From Lentisphaerota bacterium (GTDB taxonomy: Bacteria > Verrucomicrobiota > Kiritimatiellia > JAAZAB01): a stretch of DNA of 7,152 nucleotides. Both the position numbers and the translations under genes were made by a program. Numbering within the stretch: position 1 is the stretch's first letter; the number at the start of each line of letters is the position of its first letter. Below are positions 1 through 6,016 of the stretch, one piece after another. The stretch is from the NCBI GenBank assembly GCA_016182435.1, contig JACPGN010000287.1, forward strand, positions 1 to 7,152, in the 5' to 3' direction. A model generated the notes under the pieces. It saw nothing but the letters and a program-made list of their open reading frames with translations, was not told where the DNA came from and did not search any database.

Positions 1-263
1 CGCCCCCAGCGCTGGACAATTGTCTCCTTCAATTTCAGGATGGAAGCTTCCTCGCCCTGGTCAAACGTTAAAACCGTAACATCATATCCCAGGCGCCGCT
101 GCTCCTGGCCCAAGCGCTCTAAAGGCTCCTTATGCCGCGAAGCAACGATGGTCTGCGCGCCGGCTGCGGCGAGCGCCGCCACGATCTGACGGCCGTACAG
201 GCCGGCGCCGCCGGTGGCCAGGGCCACTTTGCCTTTGAGTGAAAACTTGTCCAGGACCGCCAT
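1..263 (-). CDS. Short-chain dehydrogenase/reductase (SDR), N-terminal part; gene continues past the left edge
   Basis: Only the first 87 codons are present. They form the start of a Rossmann fold: strand beta-1 (GKVALAT), the SDR cofactor motif TGGAGLYG at residues 17-24 (TGxxxGxG), a helix, then strand beta-2 ending ASR at 41-43, and Asp68 in the FDQ position that normally touches the adenine. The basic residue after beta-2 favours NADP(H) over NAD(H), an inference from family rules. The catalytic Ser-Tyr-Lys lies outside the window. The ATG at 263 is well supported: AGGAGG at 272-277 is 8 nt upstream. The start resembles gluconate 5-dehydrogenase/uronate-type SDRs, which have the same short lead of about ten residues before GKVAL. 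It follows the heparinase-like gene on the same strand after 203 bp that include a repeat, so it may reduce or oxidise a keto-sugar released by that lyase. Family assignment is firm; the substrate is a guess. Confidence 0.92.
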   Translation of the reverse strand, partial: MAVLDKFSLKGKVALATGGAGLYGRQIVAALAAAGAQTIVASRHKEPLERLGQEQRRLGYDVTVLTFDQGEEASILKLKETIVQRWG

Positions 264-277
264 GATTATTGCCTCCT

Positions 278-410
278 AAGGCGGGCGGTGCCCGCAACCC
301 AAAATTTACCACTGATTACACGGATTTCACGGATCGTCAGGCCGTTGACGGCCGCCGGGCGGCCGTCAACAATCAGTGTTATCCGTGCCATCCGTGGTCA
401 AACATTCTTG
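278..410. repeat. Modular intergenic inverted repeat, copy 1 (short form)
   Basis: Element in the gap between the lyase and SDR genes. It opens with a hairpin, GCGGGC-GGT-GCCCGC (281-295), inside AAGGCGGGC...GCCCGCAACC (278-299). Then comes the left arm ACCACTGATTACACGGAT (308-325), which pairs with the right arm ATCCGTGCCATCCGTGGT (381-398) at 15 of 18 positions. The centre is a separate perfect palindrome (344-370). ATTCTTG follows the right arm at 404-410. The same order of pieces recurs at 5806-6106 with a different centre, so this is a dispersed family and not a local palindrome. The left end directly abuts the AGGAGG of the SDR gene, so on the minus-strand transcript a hairpin lies just before the ribosome binding site. 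No coding capacity is apparent. Confidence 0.8.
344..370. repeat. Perfect 13-bp GC-rich palindrome at the core of repeat copy 1
   Basis: GTTGACGGCCGCC (344-356) is followed by one G and its exact reverse complement (358-370). The stem is very stable and lies downstream of the lyase stop codon, but neither strand has a T-run after it, so a classical intrinsic terminator is not supported. It could slow RNA polymerase, protect the lyase mRNA 3' end, or simply be the variable core of the repeat. Confidence 0.75.
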
Positions 411-466
411 TTTTTCATCGCTGTATCTCATGTTTAAGGCACTAATCTTCGCCAAGGCGCTATTGT

Positions 467-2605
467 TTAATGCGAACAACTTAAGACCCGGCCCTCAACC
501 GCCAGGCGCGTGCACTCGGCCACGGCATAATTCAGCACCCGGCCGCTCCGGCGGCTGCGCCGAACCACGCACCAATGACCGCGCCCGGAGATATCGCCAG
601 CCTCCAGGAGACCATGCTCATAAGCATAGATGAGCGTATCGGCCACTTCGTCGAATTCAATCCGAACCGCCAGCGAACCCGGCAAGCTCCTGAGCGGCTC
701 GACCTTGGCCGGCGCCATGTTCCTGGCGCGCGGCAACAGGACGGCCATAAACCGGCCATTCAACCCGGCAATCTTGGCCACGAGGCGCGGGCGCAGAAAA
801 GTAGAATAATGAACCTGATTCGCCGCTCGTCCGAATTGCTCGATCCTTTCTTTCTTGAAGGGGCCGACATATTTGTAGGAGCTAGGGCTCACTTGATCCT
901 GGAACACTCCGACAAACTTGTGAGGCGGATCGTACTCCGCCTTGTCCGGCAGGGCAAAATGAACGTCCAGCTTGTGGCCGTGCCGCCAGCCGGTAACCGT
1001 GGCCTGCCGCGCGAAGAGTTCGATCTTATTTTCCGGGCAGGTGTGCAACTGCCACCAGTATTCCGCCCAGGCGTTGTTCTTGTTGATGTCATCCACTACC
1101 CACAAGTAAGCGGGGGCTTCAGCGCCCTTCACCAGCCCAATTTGCCGGCGCGCCCAGTAACAGTTATGCTGCAGGGAGCTGTCCACGGCCGCCGTATCAA
1201 CAAACTCGCCCGGACAAAAGCGCCGCAGAATGCCCCCATGCCTGACCGAGACCCATTCGCCATCGGTGCTGCGGCCGCTCTTGCCGTCAATCAACACAAC
1301 GCTGTGGCAGTTCTGCTCCATGTTGTAGCGGCCGGTATCAATCCCGAAGTATTCGCCCAGGGACGAGATGGAAAAATGGCCGCAACTGGCGTGCTCATGC
1401 CCTTGCGCCGCCGGATTACGCTGGGAACCATCAAAGACCACAAAGGTGGCGTCCTTCTGCCAGGAGCTGCGGAAGCTGACGATCCCGCGCTGCTCGTCGC
1501 AGAAGTGCGTGGCCGGCTGGGGTTTTAAGCGCGCGGGATGCACGGCCTTCCGGAACTTGTCGGCCACCAGCAACGCATGAAAAGATTTTTCAACGCGCAC
1601 GCCTTTGCGCAAGGTAAGGTCATTGATCGGCGGAAAGGAAGGATAACACAAGGTGCCCAATAGCCAGAACAGGGCCGGGTTGTTGGTGGCTTGGGCCTGC
1701 CGGGCCAGGACAAAAGTGCGGCCACCGAAATCATCGCCATGATCGCCGGTCGTGCTCAGGTGTTCGCCCCAGGGCTGGACAAAGTGGAGGATCGCATTGC
1801 CGAACTTTGCATAGCGGGGACAGCGCCGGTAGGGATCATAGATTCCCGCCCGGCGCAGGGCTTCCACGACCTGCGCGGTATGGGCAACGACCGAAGTGCC
1901 ATAGCCCATGTCTTCCTCGGGATAACCGTTGGGCCCCATGATCGTGTTAAGCGTGGCTTCCAGCATCGGCAGGGCTCTTGCCCACTCTGTTTTCAGGTGG
2001 CCCACGCCCTCTTCGCCGTCAATCGCCAGAAGCATGGTAACGGCATTGAGCAAGCCGCCCAGCGGGATGTTCATGCCCGCCCACAGGAAATAGCGAGGAA
2101 GCGAATCATCGAGTGTGCGTTTAATGCCGCTTTGGTAGAGCCAGACGCAGAAGGCACGCCGCTCCTGCGCGGAAAGCTGCGGCTGAATAAGATCGTAAGC
2201 CTCCGCCAGAGACGTGGCAATGCGCCCCAGCCGATGCCGCGGCTGACCGTTGGGGGGCGGGTCTTCCTCCGCCGCCGGCGCCGCCGCCAGAACCCGCCGG
2301 GTCGCCTCGAGCGCGTCACGGTCGTCGTCGAGCACGGCCAGAATCCCCATATTCACGGCGGCCCCAATGCCGGCGTAGCCGGGTTTGGCCGTCTGCTTGA
2401 GCGCCGACGAGAGCGCAGCCGGTTCGATCGCGAGAATCTGCCGGACGGACACACGCGCGCGTTCACGGAACGCCGCGGCAATTTTCCTGCCATCGCCGGA
2501 GCGCAATTGACGGCGCAACTCCGGCAGGTCTTGGCCTCCAAAATAAATCCGCGGATGCTCGCCCCGCGCATACAGTTTCTTAGCCGCGCCAAAATTGAAA
2601 TTCAT
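467..2605 (-). CDS. Heparinase II/III family protein (probable cytoplasmic uronate-oligosaccharide lyase)
   Basis: The 712-residue protein has the two-part heparinase II/III/alginate-lyase architecture. The N-terminal alpha/alpha-toroid (about 15-340) begins with the family signature HPRIYFGGQDLPELRRQL (17-34), and has a substrate-cleft segment around AGMNIPLGGLLNAV (176-189) and GYPEEDMGYGTSV (227-239). The C-terminal beta-sandwich domain (about 370-690) contains GHEHASCGHF (402-411), with His403 and His405 at the conserved metal/cleft position, then the typical D-x-G (IDTGRYN, 422-428) and WWQLHTCPE (517-525). Family members cleave glycosidic bonds next to uronic acids by beta-elimination. 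There is no signal peptide, and an in-frame TAG 12 codons upstream leaves the ATG at 2605 as the nearest start, so the enzyme probably acts in the cytoplasm on imported oligosaccharides. The ribosome site is weak (AGAGAG, 8 nt upstream). The gene looks complete. Substrate (heparin-like, alginate-like or other) cannot be told. The SDR gene follows. Confidence 0.88.
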   Translation of the reverse strand: MNFNFGAAKKLYARGEHPRIYFGGQDLPELRRQLRSGDGRKIAAAFRERARVSVRQILAIEPAALSSALKQTAKPGYAGIGAAVNMGILAVLDDDRDALEATRRVLAAAPAAEEDPPPNGQPRHRLGRIATSLAEAYDLIQPQLSAQERRAFCVWLYQSGIKRTLDDSLPRYFLWAGMNIPLGGLLNAVTMLLAIDGEEGVGHLKTEWARALPMLEATLNTIMGPNGYPEEDMGYGTSVVAHTAQVVEALRRAGIYDPYRRCPRYAKFGNAILHFVQPWGEHLSTTGDHGDDFGGRTFVLARQAQATNNPALFWLLGTLCYPSFPPINDLTLRKGVRVEKSFHALLVADKFRKAVHPARLKPQPATHFCDEQRGIVSFRSSWQKDATFVVFDGSQRNPAAQGHEHASCGHFSISSLGEYFGIDTGRYNMEQNCHSVVLIDGKSGRSTDGEWVSVRHGGILRRFCPGEFVDTAAVDSSLQHNCYWARRQIGLVKGAEAPAYLWVVDDINKNNAWAEYWWQLHTCPENKIELFARQATVTGWRHGHKLDVHFALPDKAEYDPPHKFVGVFQDQVSPSSYKYVGPFKKERIEQFGRAANQVHYSTFLRPRLVAKIAGLNGRFMAVLLPRARNMAPAKVEPLRSLPGSLAVRIEFDEVADTLIYAYEHGLLEAGDISGRGHWCVVRRSRRSGRVLNYAVAECTRLAVEGRVLSCSH

Positions 2606-2884
2606 CTTTTCTGCTCTCTAAAGGTGGTGACGTTAAAGGTTGGGGGCACACTTTCTTAATTGTGGCAGACTTTTTCGAGAGAATTTTCACCCATGGCCCA
2701 CGCAACGCTCAGCCTGAGCCCGCCGCAGGCAGGCGATAGGCTGGAGCGACTTGTTCGAAAAATAATCTCACAAACGGAATTTCTCGTTCCAGAGGGATCG
2801 CACATGATTCAAATCTTCAGCGGCGAGTCTTCCAATGCGAAGATTCTACGAAGTAGAATCTAGTGTTTTTGTCACGGCTTTATA
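2606..2884. other. Intergenic region between the lyase and the AT-rich membrane-protein gene
   Basis: This 279-bp gap is the leader region of the lyase gene on the minus strand. I see no convincing -35/-10 pair close to 2605. It holds a small plus-strand reading frame (ATG 2693 to TAG 2863, 56 codons) with only a weak upstream purine run (GAGAGA) and no recognisable domain. It also holds a short palindrome GCTCAG-C-CTGAGC (about 2708-2720) and the hairpin listed separately at 2841-2861. I do not call the small frame a gene, but its stop codon falls in the last bases of that hairpin. Confidence 0.4.
2841..2870 (+). terminator. Perfect 9-bp hairpin with trailing T-run, possible plus-strand terminator
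   Basis: AGATTCTAC (2841-2849), triloop GAA, and GTAGAATCT (2853-2861) form a perfect stem, followed by AGTG and five Ts (2866-2870). The stem is AT-rich and the T-run starts four bases late, so termination would be inefficient. On the minus strand, the direction of the flanking genes, no T-run follows, so there it could only act as an RNA 3'-end structure for the membrane-protein gene, whose stop is 24 bp away. Confidence 0.3.
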
Positions 2885-3412
2885 CTACTCCGCAGCGCTA
2901 TTGCTGTCAATACGGTGGTTTTTTAAAGAGTTTGCCAAGTTGAGTAGTTCTTCTTTATGAGGGCGATAATACAAGAGCGCGGCGGCGGAAATGGCTAACA
3001 TAATATACAGGTCAGTCAAAATATGGCCCAAGACAAACAAGATCAAACCAAATAATCCCGCGCTTTCTGACAGGACCAGTGAAAGAATTACCGCCTTGGC
3101 ATACTTGATAACAGCAGGATGCTGGTTAGACACAGTTAATGGCTGAGATTTCCGGTTAACGCCTCTGGCTTGTTTTGTCTCCAACATATATTTTCGAATA
3201 TATTTGGCGAGAATGACAATGATTATAGACACCGCATAAAGAGCTTTTCTTAAGATATTTATCGGGAACTCTTTTCCGATTGAAAAATGGACATGATCTA
3301 AATAAAGCCCGAGAAGCAAATAAATGACCAGCGAACTAATCATTGCCAGCCAAACGATATTTAACGTTAACCACCCTTTATCAATCATTTTTATTTCATC
3401 CGGATTTAACAT
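2885..3412 (-). CDS. Small four-helix inner-membrane protein, unknown function
   Basis: I do not recognise a named family. The 175-residue protein has a short cytoplasmic-looking start (MLNPDEIKMIDKG) and four hydrophobic segments at about 14-37, 52-70, 103-128 and 131-148. A basic loop separates segments 2 and 3 (roughly 71-104), and a polar tail runs from 150. Segment 3 (SLVLSESAGLFGLILFVLG) carries Glu116 inside the membrane in a setting reminiscent of the proton-binding helix of F-type ATPase c subunits. Similar E-S-x-x-L-F-G helices occur, from memory, in uncharacterised membrane proteins of Deltaproteobacteria and relatives. The start is secure: GGGAGG lies about 7 nt before the ATG. 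The gene is clearly richer in A+T than the lyase, SDR and exporter genes, which suggests a different origin. It lies between the 114-aa gene and the lyase on the same strand, but the gaps (184 and 279 bp) argue against tight co-transcription. Confidence 0.75.
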   Translation of the reverse strand: MLNPDEIKMIDKGWLTLNIVWLAMISSLVIYLLLGLYLDHVHFSIGKEFPINILRKALYAVSIIIVILAKYIRKYMLETKQARGVNRKSQPLTVSNQHPAVIKYAKAVILSLVLSESAGLFGLILFVLGHILTDLYIMLAISAAALLYYRPHKEELLNLANSLKNHRIDSNSAAE

Positions 3413-3489
3413 TTCTATCCCTCCCTAAAGCATAATGCTGGTTATATCTTGTCCAGAGCATTTCTTGGGCAAACGGCGAGCTGAACCGA

Positions 3490-3545
3490 GCGGGCCGGTT
3501 CCGGACCACGCCCAGCGTGGGTCGGGATGTCCCGCGAGTGCCCGC
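3490..3545. repeat. Cluster of hairpins in the gap between the membrane protein and the 114-aa gene
   Basis: Three small hairpins stand side by side: CCGG-TT-CCGG (3495-3504), CCACGC-CCA-GCGTGG (3506-3520) and CGGGA-TG-TCCCG (3523-3534). They are enclosed by a 6-bp outer stem, GCGGGC (3490-3495) with GCCCGC (3540-3545), sharing one base with the first hairpin. The patch is much more G+C-rich than the gene on its left. On the minus strand it would sit in the 3' region of the 114-aa gene transcript and the leader of the membrane-protein gene. There is no clear T-run, so I call it a structured spacer of unknown role. Confidence 0.45.
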
Positions 3546-3596
3546 CACTGACACGAACTACATTGCAGGCTCCTGTTAGGCTTTCCATCGTTTGCT

Positions 3597-3941
3597 TTAG
3601 GATCCAACCCAACCAACCATACCGACGCCGCTCTCATAGAACTTGTCACTGGGAGGTATCCTGTTTCTCTTGTATTCCTCTACCATCCGCCTGGCCCGGT
3701 TCCTTATCTCTTGCCAATTCACGTCCGGAATGTCTGTCGCCGACGAGGCAAGCGCTGCAGACGAGAGGCATGCCGCGCAGAGATAGGGATAGATTTCATC
3801 GCGAAGATCAAGATCGGCGCAGGTTTTTTCAAGCTGTGCCTTCGTGCAGTCGCTGTCACGGCCATAGCGCTTGGCAAGTTCCGGCAAGACTCGAGACAGG
3901 GCCTTGGCAATCATTCGATTTGTCGGGTATGCATTCTTCAT
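3597..3941 (-). CDS. Small conserved-looking protein of unknown function (114 aa)
   Basis: The protein is soluble, with no signal peptide or membrane segment. Its core reads as helices: IAKALSRVLPELAKRYGRD (11-29), then CTKAQLEKTCADLDL (32-46), a Cys/Tyr-rich helix around EIYPYLCAACLSSAAL (49-64), a basic amphipathic helix (77-93), and a Gly-rich end FYESGVGMVGWVGS (101-114). The arrangement LPxLxKRYG, then TxxQxxxT, then YxYxxA, ending in a Gly-rich tail, reminds me of small uncharacterised bacterial families such as DUF6559. That is recall, not a search result. The start at 3941 is uncertain: the ribosome site is poor, and Met10 (ATG at 3914) has none either. It is divergent from the phosphatase gene, with about 179 bp between them, and is followed by the hairpin-rich spacer. 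Confidence 0.6.
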   Translation of the reverse strand: MKNAYPTNRMIAKALSRVLPELAKRYGRDSDCTKAQLEKTCADLDLRDEIYPYLCAACLSSAALASSATDIPDVNWQEIRNRARRMVEEYKRNRIPPSDKFYESGVGMVGWVGS

Positions 3942-3996
3942 TCTCTTTCATCTGCCTAATGCCTTTAGGATTGGCGTCGGGCCAGTATGTTGTATA

Positions 3997-4024
3997 TTGA
4001 CGCTGTGTACGCCTGGGTTATGAC
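3997..4024 (+). promoter_or_regulatory. Candidate sigma-70-type promoter for the phosphatase/exporter operon
   Basis: TTGACG (3997-4002) and TATGAC (4019-4024) are separated by 16 bp in the divergent gap upstream of the phosphatase gene. The implied leader is about 90 nt to the ATG at 4121. This is a single match to a loose consensus; the second hexamer is only moderate. Confidence 0.35.
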
Positions 4025-4120
4025 AAGTTTGCCTCGGAAACGGATTATGAATGCGATTTCATCAAATAACAAGACGGCAGTTTGACCCGCAAGAATAATA
4101 TCACGGCGGCATCAATTTAC

Positions 4121-4792
4121 ATGCGTGCAACAATTTCTTCGGCAAGGAACATCTGGCTGATCCGGCACGGCAACCGCCAGGATGTGTTCGATCCGAGCTG
4201 GCTGGCCACGGCCCCGCGCCGGCACGACCCGCCGCTTTCCGCACGCGGCATCCAGCAGGCCCGCGAAACTGGCGTTTTCCTGGAAAGCCAGAAAATCAGC
4301 CACATTTTCGCTTCGCCCTTCCTGCGCGCGACACAAACGGCTGCCCTGATCAACGAACGGCTCGGCCTGCCCCTCAAAATCGAGCCGGGCCTCAGCGAGG
4401 CGCTGCTAACCGAATGGTTTCCCTATCAGCCGGATTTCATTCCGCTGGCCGACCTGGAGCGGCTTTTTCCCGGCATTGACCGCTCATACCGGGGCACGGC
4501 CGCGCCGGCCTACCCCGAGACTTGGGAAAAAACGCTGCACCGCACCGCCAGGACAATTCAGCACCTGCTCGGCCACGGCGGCAACCTTGCGCTGGTCGGC
4601 CATGGCGGTTCCATGTGGGGCCTTTGCCAGGAACTGGTAAAAAACACGCTGGCCATTCACGTCCCGCCCTGCTGCCTGATAAAACTCGCCTGTTCTAACC
4701 ATGAATGGATTATTGAAAAAGATGGCGGCGATCTCAGCCACCTCAGTTGCCCGGACCCGGCGCCAGTTTCCCCGGGAGAAAAACAGTCATGA
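4121..4792 (+). CDS. Histidine phosphatase (phosphoglycerate-mutase-like) superfamily protein, UBASH3/TFC7-like type
   Basis: The 223-residue protein has the complete catalytic set of the branch-1 histidine phosphatases. RHGNR (15-19) carries His16, the phospho-acceptor; Arg69 lies in ASPFLRATQTA (64-74); Glu93 in PGLSEAL is the likely proton donor; and His161 lies in GHGGSM (160-165). The extended first motif, with Asp and Trp between RHG and HDPPLSARGIQQA (35-47), is the pattern of the UBASH3/TFC7-like branch and not of glycolytic mutases, so a phosphatase acting on a small molecule or phosphoprotein is more likely than a mutase. The first ATG with the fold intact is at 4121. An in-frame TTG at 4082 would add 13 residues, and neither start has a clear ribosome site. 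The stop TGA (4790-4792) overlaps the start of the TauE/SafE gene, indicating a coupled operon. Substrate unknown. Confidence 0.88.
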   Translation: MRATISSARNIWLIRHGNRQDVFDPSWLATAPRRHDPPLSARGIQQARETGVFLESQKISHIFASPFLRATQTAALINERLGLPLKIEPGLSEALLTEWFPYQPDFIPLADLERLFPGIDRSYRGTAAPAYPETWEKTLHRTARTIQHLLGHGGNLALVGHGGSMWGLCQELVKNTLAIHVPPCCLIKLACSNHEWIIEKDGGDLSHLSCPDPAPVSPGEKQS

Positions 4793-5760
4793 TGCTGGTT
4801 AACGGATTGGCCCTCTTCGCGCTTGGCTTTATTGTCAGCGTGTTGAGCGGCTTTTTCGGGCTGGGCGGTGGGTTCATCATTACGCCCACGCTCAACATCT
4901 TCGGCCTTTCGGCCAGCGAATCGGTCGGCGCAGGCCTGGCTTATATCTTCGGAACCAGTCTCATTTCACTTTTGAGCCATCGGCAACATGGCCAGGTGGA
5001 ATGGTCCCTGGGCCTGGTAATCGGGCTTTTCCTGCTGCTGGGCGTGGAAGGGGGCAAACGGCTGATGATCGTCTTGGAAGGCGCGGGCTATGCCGGAGCT
5101 ACCATCCGCTACGCCTATATCATCCTCCTGACCGGCTTGGGCTTTTTCATGCTGGCGGATGCCATTCGCTCCCGGCGCCAGACCCCGATTTATCGTGACG
5201 GCCAAACGGCCCGCGCGCTTTTCCAAAGGTGTCAATGGGCGCCTTGCATAACGCTGAAACAGTCCGGCATCAGATTGTCCATCTGGCCGCTGGCCGGTTT
5301 AGGGTTGGTTGCGGGCGTACTGGCCGGGTTATTGGGCATCGTCGGCGGGATTTTCCTAATTCCAGTCTTTATTTACCTGGTGGGAATCCCGTCCCTGGCC
5401 GCGGTTGGAACCAGCCTGGTTTGCGTAGGTCTGGGCAGCCTGTATGGCGCAGTAAATTATGCCATCCTGGGCAAGGTCCACTTTCCCCTGGCCGGACTGC
5501 TGCTGCTGGGCGCCGTCTTGGGCGCGCCGCTCGGCGTCAAGGCCAGCCGCGTTGCGAGCGCCCAGCGCTTGAAATTTTGCTACGGCCTCATGCTTCTGGC
5601 CGGCGCCGCCGCGGTCGCCTTCAAACAGTCAGGCTTAGATCGCGCCGCCCAGTGGGCCATCGTCGCCTCTGCCACGCTCATGGCCATTGTAATCCTCATT
5701 TTCCTGTGGCGGTCAAAGTGGGAAACGCGAACCACGGCGCAAGAGATTAAAAAGCGTTGA
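4789..5760 (+). CDS. TauE/SafE family anion (sulfite/organosulfonate-type) exporter
   Basis: The 323-residue integral membrane protein shows the internal duplication of the family. The first half has SGFFGLGGGFIITPTL (20-35) followed by GTSL (55-58); the second half has AGLLGIVGGIFLIPVF (179-194) followed by GTSL (207-210) and GAVNYAILGKV (220-230). About eight hydrophobic helices surround a basic cytoplasmic-looking loop (127-160). Members move sulfite, sulfoacetate, taurine-related or other small anions across the inner membrane; the specific substrate is not readable. ATG 4789 is chosen because it overlaps the upstream TGA as ATGA and has GGGAG about 10 nt before it. ATG 4792 is the alternative, and a TTG at 4747 would only add a Pro/Gly-rich extension inside the phosphatase gene. 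No sulfur-metabolism gene is visible nearby, so a sulfite role is not supported by context. Confidence 0.9.
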   Translation: MMLVNGLALFALGFIVSVLSGFFGLGGGFIITPTLNIFGLSASESVGAGLAYIFGTSLISLLSHRQHGQVEWSLGLVIGLFLLLGVEGGKRLMIVLEGAGYAGATIRYAYIILLTGLGFFMLADAIRSRRQTPIYRDGQTARALFQRCQWAPCITLKQSGIRLSIWPLAGLGLVAGVLAGLLGIVGGIFLIPVFIYLVGIPSLAAVGTSLVCVGLGSLYGAVNYAILGKVHFPLAGLLLLGAVLGAPLGVKASRVASAQRLKFCYGLMLLAGAAAVAFKQSGLDRAAQWAIVASATLMAIVILIFLWRSKWETRTTAQEIKKR

Positions 5761-5887
5761 TTTACGATGGCGGCCGCGGCGCCACCGCGCAAGCATCAAA
5801 AGATTAAGGCGGGCTTATGCCCGCAACCGAAAGAAACTAACCACTGATGGACACTGATAATGTAATGCCTCAGTCTTGAGGTCTGAT

Positions 5888-6016
5888 TGTCATTCCCGAC
5901 CTGATCGGGAATCCAGAAAAATCCCTGGCCTGTGGCCGGGCAGGCAATGTTGGATTTCCGCTTCCCGCCTTCGCGTAGCCCGCTACGGCGGGCGAAGGAA
6001 GGTCGCGGGAATGACA
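5888..6016. repeat. Inner 129-bp insert with 11-bp perfect terminal inverted repeats (MITE-like)
   Basis: TGTCATTCCCG and CGGGAATGACA bound a unit that itself contains CCCGA-CCTGA-TCGGG near its left end (5895-5909) and the GC-rich hairpin at 5968-5998. Repeats opening TCATTCCCG... and reading GGGAATCCAG are, from memory, common dispersed intergenic elements in environmental bacteria. Size, lack of coding capacity and terminal symmetry fit a non-autonomous miniature element, but no flanking target duplication is evident, so mobility is inferred. Confidence 0.55.
5968..5998. repeat. Innermost GC-rich hairpin of repeat copy 2
   Basis: CCTTCGC (5968-5974) pairs with GCGAAGG (5992-5998). Inside and partly overlapping, GCCCGC (5978-5983) can pair with GCGGGC (5988-5993), so alternative folds compete. 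It looks like a separate repeat module inserted in the 129-bp unit. Confidence 0.6.

Noticed and set aside
278..410. CRISPR array or phage attachment site at the repeats
   Set aside because: There are no regularly spaced identical repeats with unique spacers, and no integrase, tRNA or cas gene is in the window.
575..1528. 317-codon open frame on the plus strand
   Set aside because: It lies wholly antisense to the lyase, whose own translation shows family motifs throughout. The product is a low-complexity Arg/Pro/Gly-rich chain with no domain, as expected from the complement of a G+C-rich gene.
1691..2659. 322-codon open frame on the plus strand
   Set aside because: It is also antisense to the lyase, Arg-rich and without recognisable motifs; its start has no ribosome site.
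3475..3581. Complete integron attC site
   Set aside because: One end (GTTAGGC) fits the consensus, but the opposite end has two mismatches and the inner boxes do not pair in the expected way. It is kept only as a lead.
3425..3649. 74-codon minus-strand frame across the hairpin-rich spacer
   Set aside because: It overlaps the end of the 114-aa gene in another frame and runs through strong palindromes; the translation has no credible fold.
5229..5750. 173-codon plus-strand frame within the exporter gene
   Set aside because: It is an out-of-frame shadow of the TauE/SafE gene, with an Arg/Gly/Pro-rich product and no hydrophobic or domain pattern.
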